Of a stretch of 34,684 nucleotides of DNA, positions 25,158-32,467 are shown in pieces. The notes beneath the pieces are model-generated. The model had not been told where the DNA came from, made no database searches, and was given only the letters and a program-made list of their open reading frames with translations. Numbering within the stretch: position 1 is the first letter of the stretch; every line of letters begins with the position of its first letter. Source of the DNA: Azospirillum oleiclasticum (GTDB lineage Bacteria > Pseudomonadota > Alphaproteobacteria > Azospirillales > Azospirillaceae); assembly GCF_013423485.1 (NCBI RefSeq), contig NZ_JABFFR010000052.1, positions 1 through 34,684 on the forward strand, written 5' to 3'. Both the position numbers and the translations under genes were made by a program.

Positions 25158-25200
25158 CCCCCGCCCCCTCCTCCGCCAGCGGCGGAGGAGGGGGCGGGGG
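25158..25200. terminator. 20-bp perfect stem between ligB and livF
   Basis: Arms at 25158-25177 and 25181-25200 pair over 20 bases without a mismatch around the loop AGC. It separates two convergent operons, so it is probably a bidirectional terminator, although there is no T-run. The next ~100 bases before livF hold nothing recognisable. Confidence 0.75.
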
Positions 25201-25301
25201 TGTCGGCGCGTGCGCGCGTGTCCGGCGGGGACCAGCGTGGGGGCCCGCGTTGAGGCCGCCGGGTTTGCCGGCGGCCCCACGCAACGGCCCCCACGAATGG
25301 C

Positions 25302-26015
25302 CTACGCGGCGAGGGCGACGCCCAGATGGCGTTCCATGAGGGCGTGGTCGCCGCGCAGATCGGCGGACGCGCCCTCATGGACGACCTGCCCGCGGTCGAG
25401 CAGCAGCACGCGGTCGGCGAAGTCCAGCGCCCGGTCGACCTGCTGCTCGACCAGGATCATGGTGACGGCGAGCCGCGACAGGGCCTGCATCAGCTGGTCG
25501 CAGATCACCGGGGCCAGGCCCTCCAGCGGTTCGTCGAGCAGCAGCACGGTCGGCCGGCCGAGCAGGGCGCGGGCCACCGACAGCATCTGCTGCTCGCCCC
25601 CCGACAGGTTGCCGCCGCCGTTGCGCCGCCGCTCCTTCAGGCGCGGGAACAGCTCGTAGGCCTCCTCCAGCGCTGTGCGCGGCCGGCCCTTCAGCCCGGT
25701 GACGAGGTTCTCTTCCACCGTGAGCGAGCGGAACACGTCGCGCGTCTGCGGCACATAGCCGAGCCCCGCCGCCGCCCGCGCCGCGGCACCCAGCCCCGTC
25801 AGCTCCACCCCGTCCAGCCGGATCGAGCCGGCGTGCCGGGTGGTCTGCCCGACCAGCGTGGCCAGCGTGGTGGTCTTGCCCACCCCGTTGCGCCCGAGCA
25901 GGGCCAGCCGCCCGCCGGGCGGCACGGTGAAGGCGAGACCCTCGACGATGCGCGTCTCGCCATAGCCGGCGGTCAGCCCGGCGATCTCCAGATGACCCTC
26001 AGTGCGGCTGGACAT
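25302..26015 (-). CDS. livF: Branched-chain-type ABC transporter ATPase
   Basis: The 237-residue ATPase has Walker A GRNGVGKTTT, the signature LSGGEQQMLSVARAL and Walker B VLLLDEPLEGLAP. It begins within the end of livG (17-base overlap). In this transporter class LivF and LivG power uptake through LivHM, with substrate delivered by LivK. Convergent with the lig operon and last in the transporter gene order. Next to a protocatechuate pathway, an aromatic acid or related carboxylate is a likelier substrate than branched-chain amino acids, but this is inferred from position only. Confidence 0.9.
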   Translation of the reverse strand: MSSRTEGHLEIAGLTAGYGETRIVEGLAFTVPPGGRLALLGRNGVGKTTTLATLVGQTTRHAGSIRLDGVELTGLGAAARAAAGLGYVPQTRDVFRSLTVEENLVTGLKGRPRTALEEAYELFPRLKERRRNGGGNLSGGEQQMLSVARALLGRPTVLLLDEPLEGLAPVICDQLMQALSRLAVTMILVEQQVDRALDFADRVLLLDRGQVVHEGASADLRGDHALMERHLGVALAA

Positions 26016-26760
26016 CGGCCCGGCTCCCCAGATAGACCTCGCGCACGCGCGGATCGGCGGCGATCTCCCGCGCCGTGCCGCTGCACAGCAGGCGCCCCTG
26101 CGCCAGCACGACGATGCGCCGGGCGAAGCGGAACACCAGATCCATGTCGTGCTCGATCATCAGCACGGCGAGGTCCGGCGGCAGCCGCTCCAGCGCGTCG
26201 AGGATGCGGTGGCTCTCCGCGTGCGGCACGCCGGCCGCCGGCTCGTCGAGGATCAGCACCTTGGGCTTCAGCGCCAGCGCCAGCGCGATCTCCAGCAGGC
26301 GCTGCTGGCCGTAGGCGAGCCGCCCGACCGCCGTGCCGGCCACCGCGGTCAGGCCCATGCCGTCGAGCAGGCCGGCCACCTCGTCGGCCAGCCCCGGCAC
26401 CCGGCCGACGCTGGCGAACAGGCGGTGGGTGTGGCCCTCGCGCTCCAGCACGGCCAGCTCCAGATGCTCGCGCACCGTCATGGAGCGGAACAGACGGGCC
26501 ACCTGGAAGGAGCGGATCAGGCCGCGGCGCACCCGCGCTTCCGCCGGCAGGCGGGTGATGGTCTCGCCGGCCAGCCGGATGGTGCCGGCGCACGGCTCCA
26601 GCACGCCGGTGACCAGGTTGACGAAGGTCGTCTTGCCGGCGCCGTTCGGCCCGATCAGGGCGCAGCGCTCGCCCGCATGCAGGGCCAGCGTGATGCCCGC
26701 GGACACCTGCAGCCCGCCGAAATTCTTGCTCAGCCCCTCGACGTCGAGCAGCGCGGTCAT
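25999..26760 (-). CDS. livG: Branched-chain-type ABC transporter ATPase
   Basis: The 253-residue ATPase starts MTALLDVEGLSKNFGG at 26760. It has Walker A GPNGAGKTTF, the Liv-type signature LAYGQQRLLEIA and Walker B VLILDEPAAGVPH, then IEHDMDLVFRFARRIVVL. The open frame upstream of 26760 belongs to livM. Its start codon and the livM stop share ATGA (26760-26757), so the two are coupled. Confidence 0.9.
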   Translation of the reverse strand: MTALLDVEGLSKNFGGLQVSAGITLALHAGERCALIGPNGAGKTTFVNLVTGVLEPCAGTIRLAGETITRLPAEARVRRGLIRSFQVARLFRSMTVREHLELAVLEREGHTHRLFASVGRVPGLADEVAGLLDGMGLTAVAGTAVGRLAYGQQRLLEIALALALKPKVLILDEPAAGVPHAESHRILDALERLPPDLAVLMIEHDMDLVFRFARRIVVLAQGRLLCSGTAREIAADPRVREVYLGSRADVQPH

Positions 26761-27767
26761 GGCCGGTCTCCCCTGGTGAAGCGGTCGGCGAGCGAGGCCA
26801 GCCCGCCGGGCAGGAACAGCACGGTGCCCATCAGGAACAGGCCGATGAACAGCATCCAGTGGAACGGGTCGGTGGCGGCCAGCAGATGGTGCACGGTCAT
26901 GAAGGCCACGGTGCCGAGGATCGCCCCCCACAGCCGTCCGGTGCCGCCCAGCACCAGCATGACCAGCGCCTCGGCCGACCAGGAGAAGCCCAGGCTGTCC
27001 AGCCCGACGATGCCGCTGGTCACCGCGCTCAGCGCCCCGGCCACCCCCGCGAACACCCCGGCGACGGCGTACATCGCCACCAGAAGACGCTTGGGCGAAC
27101 CGCCGAGTGCCGCGACGCGCACGGGATCCTCCCTGACGCCCCGGCAGGCCAGCCCGAAGGGCGAGCGGACGATGCGGCGCGCCACCAGGAAGCCGGCGAG
27201 CAGCACGGCGAGCGCGAACAGGTAGGAGGTCCGGCCGTACATGTCGAAGCGGAACAGGCCGAGCAGCGGCCCGGGATCGATGCCCGACAGGCCGTCGCTG
27301 CCGCCGGTCAGGTCGCGCGCCTTGTTGGCGACCTCCTGGACGATCTGCGCCACGGCGATGGTCAGCATCAGCAGCGTCAGGCCGCGCCCGCGCAGGATCA
27401 GCGTCCCCGTGGCGAGCGCGATCAGCCCGCCGGCCACGCCGCCGACGGCGAGCAGGACCAGCGGGTCGGCGACCAGATGCACGGCCGCGATGCCGGCGGC
27501 GTACGCCCCGGTCCCGAACATGGCCGCCTGTCCCAGCGTGGCGATGCCGGCGTAGCCGAGCACCAGATCGAGCGACAGCACATAGAGGGCGGCGGTGAGG
27601 ATCCGGGTCATCAACCCCAGATCGTCGGGGAACAGCCAGAAGGCGGCCAGCCCCAGCGCGGCGAGCAGCGGCGCCGCCGCACCATCGCGCAGGCGCTGCG
27701 GCCGGGACGCCCGCCCGCCGTGCGCGGGTGCGCTGGCGGTGGCGGCGTGGTTGGTGGCGGCGCTCAT
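26757..27767 (-). CDS. livM: Branched-chain-type ABC transporter permease
   Basis: The permease starts MSAATNHAATASAPAHGG at 27767 (336 residues). Several hydrophobic segments are evident, including LLAALGLAAFWLFP, LSLDLVLGYAGIATLGQAAMF and LALAVLLAGFLVA, and GFSWSAEALVMLVLGGTGRLWGAILG is a conserved LivM segment. With LivH it forms the channel. Stop and start overlap at both ends of the gene (ATGA). Confidence 0.9.
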   Translation of the reverse strand: MSAATNHAATASAPAHGGRASRPQRLRDGAAAPLLAALGLAAFWLFPDDLGLMTRILTAALYVLSLDLVLGYAGIATLGQAAMFGTGAYAAGIAAVHLVADPLVLLAVGGVAGGLIALATGTLILRGRGLTLLMLTIAVAQIVQEVANKARDLTGGSDGLSGIDPGPLLGLFRFDMYGRTSYLFALAVLLAGFLVARRIVRSPFGLACRGVREDPVRVAALGGSPKRLLVAMYAVAGVFAGVAGALSAVTSGIVGLDSLGFSWSAEALVMLVLGGTGRLWGAILGTVAFMTVHHLLAATDPFHWMLFIGLFLMGTVLFLPGGLASLADRFTRGDRP

Positions 27768-28633
27768 GCGGCCCTCCCCCGGAAGAAGCCGTGCGGCCAG
27801 CGGAACAGGATGAGGATGAGGGTGGCGTAGAAGAAGAACTCGCCGAAGTTGGGGATCAGGTATTTGCCGGCCGTGTCGACGACGCCGAGGGCCAGCGCGG
27901 CCGCGGCCGAGCCGGCGATGCTGCCGGCCCCGCCGACCGCCACCACCGCCAGGAACAGGACGATGTAGCGGATCGCGTAATAGGGTTCGAGCGGCAGCAG
28001 CTCGGCGCCCAGCACACCGCCCAGCGCGGCGAGGCCGGTGCCGAGCGCGAAGGTGGCGGCGTACAGGCGCTCGGTGCGGATGCCCAGCGCCGCGGCCATG
28101 TCGGGGTCGTCCACGGCGGCGCGCAGCCGGATGCCGAAATCCGTGCGCTCCAGCAGCCACCACAGCGCCAGGATGGTCGCGACCCCCACGGCGATGACGA
28201 AGGCCCGGTGGGTCGGGATGGCCTTGGGGCCGAGCGCCAGCGTGCCCTGGAGCGGCTCCGGCAGCGGGATGCGCTTGAGGGTGGGGCCGAACAGGTAGTT
28301 GATGCCGGCGACGATGACGAAGGTCAGGCCGATGGTCAGCAGGACCTGGGCCAGTTCGTTGGCCTGGCCGTAGATGCGCCGGTAGAGCAGCCGCTCCAGC
28401 GGCAGCGTGGCGACGACGGTGAGCAGGACCGCGCCGGCGAGTGCGGCCGCGTAGGGCAGGCCGAGGCCTTGCGCGGCGAAGGAGGCGACGTAGCCGGCGA
28501 CCATGGCGAAGGCGCCGTGCGCGAGGTTGACCACGCGCATCAGGCCGAGCGTGACCGACAGGCCGACGGAGATGATGAACAGGATCATCCCATAGGCGAC
28601 GCCGTCCACGGCGATGCCGAAGAGCGTTTCCAT
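27764..28633 (-). CDS. livH: Branched-chain-type ABC transporter permease
   Basis: The 289-residue permease starts METLFGIAVDGVAYGMILF at 28633 behind GGGAG. It contains GLMRVVNLAHGAFAMVAGY, the characteristic LivH motif, and about eight membrane segments. The frame continues upstream to 28726 through the structured repeat and is not coding there. About 210 bases containing the repeat element separate it from livK. Confidence 0.9.
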   Translation of the reverse strand: METLFGIAVDGVAYGMILFIISVGLSVTLGLMRVVNLAHGAFAMVAGYVASFAAQGLGLPYAAALAGAVLLTVVATLPLERLLYRRIYGQANELAQVLLTIGLTFVIVAGINYLFGPTLKRIPLPEPLQGTLALGPKAIPTHRAFVIAVGVATILALWWLLERTDFGIRLRAAVDDPDMAAALGIRTERLYAATFALGTGLAALGGVLGAELLPLEPYYAIRYIVLFLAVVAVGGAGSIAGSAAAALALGVVDTAGKYLIPNFGEFFFYATLILILFRWPHGFFRGRAA

Positions 28634-28700
28634 TCTGGAGCTCCCAACCGGCCCGCCCGGCACAGGGCGGGAAGCGGGCCGGACCCGGACAGGGGGTTGT

Positions 28701-28846
28701 ACCAAGTCCCGATGAGTTGCACTCATCGGGACCTGGTTGGGCCGTTGAGGCCCCGCGGGCTCATGCCCGCGAAGGCAAGCGGCCGGATGGCCGCGCCCGC
28801 CGTCTGAGGGCCCATGGACCGGTCACGATCCATGGTGCGTGGTCCT
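28701..28846 (-). repeat. Structured intercistronic repeat, copy 1 (livK-livH)
   Basis: About 146 bases, homologous in inverted orientation to 33631-33776. Four hairpins, in the direction of transcription: H1 CATGGATC/GGTCCATG (28813-28834), H2 GCGGCC/GGCCGC with ATCC loop (28779-28794), H3 CGCGGGC/GCCCGCG with ATGA loop (28754-28771), H4 GTCCCGATGAGT/ACTCATCGGGAC (28706-28732). It begins at the livK stop codon. Stem bases change in pairs relative to the other copy while loops and linkers are kept. Confidence 0.85.
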
Positions 28847-30032
28847 ACTTGCCGACCTTGTAGCCGTAGTCGGGCTGGGCGGCGAAGGCGGCCACCTCGC
28901 TGTTCTGCAGCCGGCCGTCCTTGCGTTCGGTGACGCGCAGATAGATGGTCTGGGTGACGTGGCGGGAGTCGGGGTCGATGACCAGCGGCCCGCGCGGGCT
29001 CTCCCAGGCCATGCCCTTGACCGCCGCCACCGCCTTGGCGCCGTCGGAACTGCCGCCGGTCGCCTCGATCATCTTGTAGATGACATGCGTGCCGTCGTAG
29101 GCGCCGACCGAGGTGAAGGTGACGGTGTCGGAGGAGCCGAACAGCTCCTTGTGCTTGGCGACGAAGGCGCGGTTGAGGTCGCTGTCGTGCGCCTGGCTGT
29201 AGTTGAAGGTGGTGGTGATGCCGAGTGCGGCGTCGCCCAGCGCCGGCAGGTCGGGTTCCTGGGTGATGTCGCCGGGGCCGAAGAACTTCACGCCGGCGGC
29301 CTTCAGCCCGGTGTCGGAAAAGGCCTTGGCGAAGGCCAGCGTGGTCGGGCCGGCGGGCAGGAAGGCGTAGATGGCCTCCGCACCGCTGTCCTTGATGCGT
29401 TGCATGAAGGGGGCGAAGTCGGTGGACTTCAGCGGCATGCGGATGCTGTCGACCACCTTGCCGCCGTGCTTCTCGAAGGTGGCCTTGAAGGCGGTCTCGC
29501 CGTCGATGCCGGGGCCGTAGTCGCTGACCGCGGTGGCGACCTTCCGGACGCCCTGCTTCGCCATGTGCTCGGCCAGCGGCACGGTGTTCTGCCACAGCGT
29601 GAAGGAGGTGCGGACGTAGCGCGGCGACTTCTCGGTGATGACGGAGGTCGCGGCGTTGAAGATGACGCAGGGGATGTTGGCCTCGTCGATCAGCGGCGCC
29701 ACCGCCAGGGCGTCGGGGGTGAAGAAGAAGCCGGCGAGGTAGCCGACCTTCTCCTTGACCACCAGCTCCTGCGCCAGCGCCTTGCTCTGCGCCGGGTTGG
29801 CCTGGTCGAGGTCCTTGTAGACGAACTCGACCGTGTGGCCGGCGGCCGTCTTGCCGTGCTGGGCCTGGTAGACCTCGATCGCCTGCTTGAAGGTCTGCCC
29901 CACCGTGGCGAACGGGCCGGAGAACGGCGCGATCACACCGACCTTCACCGTCGCCGCCCAAACCGGGCCGGCGCCGGCAAGGGATGTCGCGAATACCGCC
30001 CCCAGCAGGGCCGTGCGCAATGTTCCAGGCAT
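28845..30032 (-). CDS. livK: Periplasmic substrate-binding protein of the Liv-type transporter
   Basis: The 395-residue product has a clear signal peptide (MPGTLRTALLGAVFATSLAG, cleaved about AGPVWA-ATVKVG). A type I periplasmic-binding fold follows: VGVIAPFSGPFATVGQTFKQA, the ligand-contact-region GFFFTPDALAVAPLIDEANIP, and GAYDGTHVIYKMIEATGG. It delivers a ligand to LivHMGF; the ligand cannot be read from the sequence. GGAGG precedes its start. A 7-bp-arm inverted repeat (30050-30056 with 30071-30077) lies between it and the preceding oxidoreductase gene. The structured repeat follows it immediately, separating it from livH; this could set a higher level for the binding protein than for the membrane subunits. 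Confidence 0.9.
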   Translation of the reverse strand: MPGTLRTALLGAVFATSLAGAGPVWAATVKVGVIAPFSGPFATVGQTFKQAIEVYQAQHGKTAAGHTVEFVYKDLDQANPAQSKALAQELVVKEKVGYLAGFFFTPDALAVAPLIDEANIPCVIFNAATSVITEKSPRYVRTSFTLWQNTVPLAEHMAKQGVRKVATAVSDYGPGIDGETAFKATFEKHGGKVVDSIRMPLKSTDFAPFMQRIKDSGAEAIYAFLPAGPTTLAFAKAFSDTGLKAAGVKFFGPGDITQEPDLPALGDAALGITTTFNYSQAHDSDLNRAFVAKHKELFGSSDTVTFTSVGAYDGTHVIYKMIEATGGSSDGAKAVAAVKGMAWESPRGPLVIDPDSRHVTQTIYLRVTERKDGRLQNSEVAAFAAQPDYGYKVGK

Positions 30033-30101
30033 GTTTCCTCCGGTCGTGAGCCCCGCTTCTTGTCCTTGTGGCGGGGCGTGTGGATGTCCGTGACGGACCC
30101 G

Positions 30102-31022
30102 TCAGCGGTCCTTTGGATCGAGGCGTGCGAGAATCGCGTCGGCCAGCGCGCCGTAGTCGTCCCGGCCGATGGCCCCGGCGTCGAGCCCGAGCGCGCCGAC
30201 GCGCTGCTGCCACGCGACGGCGGCGCGCGCCATGCCGCCGTCGAGGCCCAGCTCATCGACGGTGCGCGCGACCTCCCGCATCTCGGCGGCGCGGCGCACG
30301 CCGTGGGTCATCACGCGTTCCTGCATGTAGGCGGCGCGCTCCTTGAAGCCGAAGCCGGGGAAGGTGACGTCGAGGGAGTCGAGGACCACCCCGTCCACCC
30401 CGGCCCTGCGGCCGGCCAGGACGGATTCGAGGAACAGGGCCTCCAGGCCCTTCATCATGACGCTGCGGATCATCTTGATGGACGAGGCGGTGCCGACGGG
30501 GCCCGGCGCCTCCCCGGCGTCCATGTCCAGCTCCGCCAGGGCGGCCAGCGCGGCGGCGGCGTGCGGGCCGCTGACCAGAAGCGGGGTCCTGTGCAATCTG
30601 GGGTGCACGGGCGCCATCACCGCCAGATCCACATAGCGGGCGCCGGCCTCCTCCAGGATCCGGGCCTCCTCCCGCTTGGTGCCGGGGGCGCAGGAGTTGC
30701 CGTCGAGGTAGAGGGTGCCGGGAGCGATGCGCTCCGCCGCGGCACGGGCGGCGGCCAGCGCCTGGTCGGCGGTGACCAGCGAGAACACGATGGACGCACC
30801 GGCCAGCGCCTGTTCGAGGCGCTCGGCGCCGGCCACGCCGGCGGCGGCGTAGTCCGCCCATTTCCGGCCGCGCTCCGCCGCGTCGGCGGAGCCGGTCTTG
30901 ATGTCGTAGGCGGCGACGCCGCCGGTCAGCCCGGCGCGGCGCCAGCCGCCGAGGAAGGCCGAGGCCGCCTCGCCGAAGCCGATGAAGGCCAGCTTCCCCA
31001 CCTCCTGCGCCCGCATCGCCAT
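30102..31022 (-). CDS. NAD(P)-dependent oxidoreductase, 6-PGDH/DUF1932 type
   Basis: The 306-residue product has an N-terminal Rossmann fold (KLAFIGFGEAASAFLGGW) and then LYLDGNSCAPGTK, resembling the substrate-binding motif of beta-hydroxyacid dehydrogenases. The C-terminal part (SSIKMIRSVMMKGLEALFLES onwards) matches the DUF1932 domain. The lysine in SSIKMIRS is at the position of the usual catalytic lysine. The substrate is unknown; a 2-hydroxy or 3-hydroxy acid linked to aromatic degradation is plausible because its promoter carries copies of the lig regulatory boxes (31085-31281). It precedes livK by 69 bases and may be co-transcribed with the transporter genes. Confidence 0.8.
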   Translation of the reverse strand: MAMRAQEVGKLAFIGFGEAASAFLGGWRRAGLTGGVAAYDIKTGSADAAERGRKWADYAAAGVAGAERLEQALAGASIVFSLVTADQALAAARAAAERIAPGTLYLDGNSCAPGTKREEARILEEAGARYVDLAVMAPVHPRLHRTPLLVSGPHAAAALAALAELDMDAGEAPGPVGTASSIKMIRSVMMKGLEALFLESVLAGRRAGVDGVVLDSLDVTFPGFGFKERAAYMQERVMTHGVRRAAEMREVARTVDELGLDGGMARAAVAWQQRVGALGLDAGAIGRDDYGALADAILARLDPKDR

Positions 31023-31084
31023 CGCCGCACCCTCGCGTCCTGCGAAACCCCGTCCCCAGCATGGATATCAGCGCCCCCGGCGCC

Positions 31085-31281
31085 GCGGAAATTCGTTGGC
31101 GGACCAGCCCATTCGTTTTTTGAATAGTGGGCGGGATGCCGTGCGGGCATCCGCGCTCCGAACCCGGCGGTTCTTGCTGCCATGCAGCATGGGCGGCAGG
31201 GCAGCTATAGCAAAACGCAATGGCCCGGCCGGACATTTGAAATGGGATCGCCGCGGCCTTGGCCGCATGATGCCGCCACCG
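31085..31281. promoter_or_regulatory. Duplicated lig-type promoter pair (boxes D and B)
   Basis: Box D, ATTCGTTTTTTGAATAG (31111-31127), matches box C near ligC and likewise has GCGGAAATT 26 bases ahead (31085-31093). Box B, CTATAGCAAAACGCAAT (31205-31221), matches box A. It is followed at identical distances by TTTGAAATGGGA (31236-31247) and ATGATGCCG, with a hairpin GCGGCC/GGCCGC (31253-31266) within one base of the same offset. D faces the oxidoreductase. B faces no gene: only the 3' end of araC follows. In the lig locus lysR lies between the two boxes; here only 77 bases do. The rest of the 334-base gap up to araC is featureless. Confidence 0.65.
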
Positions 31282-31356
31282 CAACGACGATCCGGACAGG
31301 CCCGCTCACGGGCCTCCGGGCGGTTTGCGCCCGTCCGTTCGAAAAGTGCAATTTTG

Positions 31357-32250
31357 TCAGCCGGTGCGCGGGGCCCGGCGGAACGCCCCGGGCGTCGTGC
31401 CGGTGAGCTTCTTGAAGAAGCGGTTGAAGTAGGCCGGGTCCTGGAAGCCCAGCTCGTAGGCGATCAGCGACACCGGGGCGGCGATGTGGATCAGGCGCCG
31501 CCGCGCCTCCAGCAGCAGGCGGTCCTGCACCAGCTCGAAGGCGGAGCGGTCGACCAGGGTGCGGCACAGCCGGTTCAGCCGCGATTCCGTGATCCCCAGC
31601 GCGTCGGCGTAGCGCGGCACCGGCCAATGTTCGGTGAAACGCTCCTCCACCAGCGCCCGGAAGCGGGTGAACAGCTCGGCGCGCACCCGGTCCGTCGGGG
31701 AGGAGCCCGCCGCCGCCGCGCGCTGGCGCTCCATCAGCAGCAGAATCCCGCGCACCAGCCACTCGCACATCATCGTCCGGCCGAGCTGCGGCCAGCGGAA
31801 CTCCGTCATCAGCTGGTCCAGCAGCGCGCCGATGCGCGCCGCCGCCGCCGGGTCGCCCCCCAGCTCCAGCAGGCAGGGCTCCAGGAACAGCGCCTCGAAC
31901 ACGGGCCGGCCGGCCGGCCCAGCCCCGTCGAACAGGACCGCCTCGGCGACCGTCAGCACATAGCCGTGGGTGCCGGGGTGGAACCGGAAGCCGTGCACCA
32001 CCGCCGGCGGGACGATCACCGCCGAGGGCGCCACCATGTCCGCCACCCGGTCGTCGATCAGCACCCGCGCCCCGCCGTCCAGCATGGCGACGAGCTGGAA
32101 CAGGCCCTTGTGGGTGTGGGACGCGATCTCCCAGTCGTAGCGGCTGCTGCGGCTCCCGATGTCCTCGATGTGGATGAACTCGGCGTCGGTGGAGCGTGCC
32201 TCCTCGCCGTAGAGCGCGAAGCGCGGCACCTGGTCCACGGCATCCTCCAT
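31357..32250 (-). CDS. AraC-family regulator
   Basis: About 297 residues from the ATG at 32250 (MEDAVDQVPRFALYGEEARS); a longer start at 32298 is possible. An N-terminal cupin-like sensor (FIHIEDIGSRSSRYDWEIASHTHKGLFQL) is followed by the two C-terminal AraC helix-turn-helix motifs: YADALGITESRLNRLCRTLV and SLIAYELGFQDPAYFNRFFKKL, ending TPGAFRRAPRTG. The RFALYGE start and SHTHKGLFQL block resemble PobR/HpaA-type activators of hydroxy-aromatic catabolism. It is divergent from the P450 operon and may control it. The effector is unknown. Confidence 0.85.
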   Translation of the reverse strand: MEDAVDQVPRFALYGEEARSTDAEFIHIEDIGSRSSRYDWEIASHTHKGLFQLVAMLDGGARVLIDDRVADMVAPSAVIVPPAVVHGFRFHPGTHGYVLTVAEAVLFDGAGPAGRPVFEALFLEPCLLELGGDPAAAARIGALLDQLMTEFRWPQLGRTMMCEWLVRGILLLMERQRAAAAGSSPTDRVRAELFTRFRALVEERFTEHWPVPRYADALGITESRLNRLCRTLVDRSAFELVQDRLLLEARRRLIHIAAPVSLIAYELGFQDPAYFNRFFKKLTGTTPGAFRRAPRTG

Positions 32251-32467
32251 CGTCCTTCGTTTGTTGGAATAGTACAATTTTTCCGCCCCATCGTCCATTC
32301 CGTCGGAGCCGGCTTGCGGTTAGGCTGGACGGGCTGGAGGAACAGCCTCCGCCCGGACGCCCCGGGCTGGGCGACGGGGGCCGGGCGATCAGGACCGGAC
32401 CAATCACGAGAAAAAACCGCCGACATGGCCGCCCACCCCCCTTGTGGGCGAAGGAGGAAATGCACCC

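Noticed and set aside
31145..31153. GGGCATCCG as a remnant of the lost lysR 5' end
   Set aside because: It also occurs near the lysR start (20355-20363), but the distances to boxes B and A differ (60 and 49) and nine bases are too few.
32250..32298. Longer start of the AraC regulator at 32298
   Set aside because: Related regulators begin close to the RFALYGE block, and no ribosome binding site was found ahead of 32298. It is not excluded.
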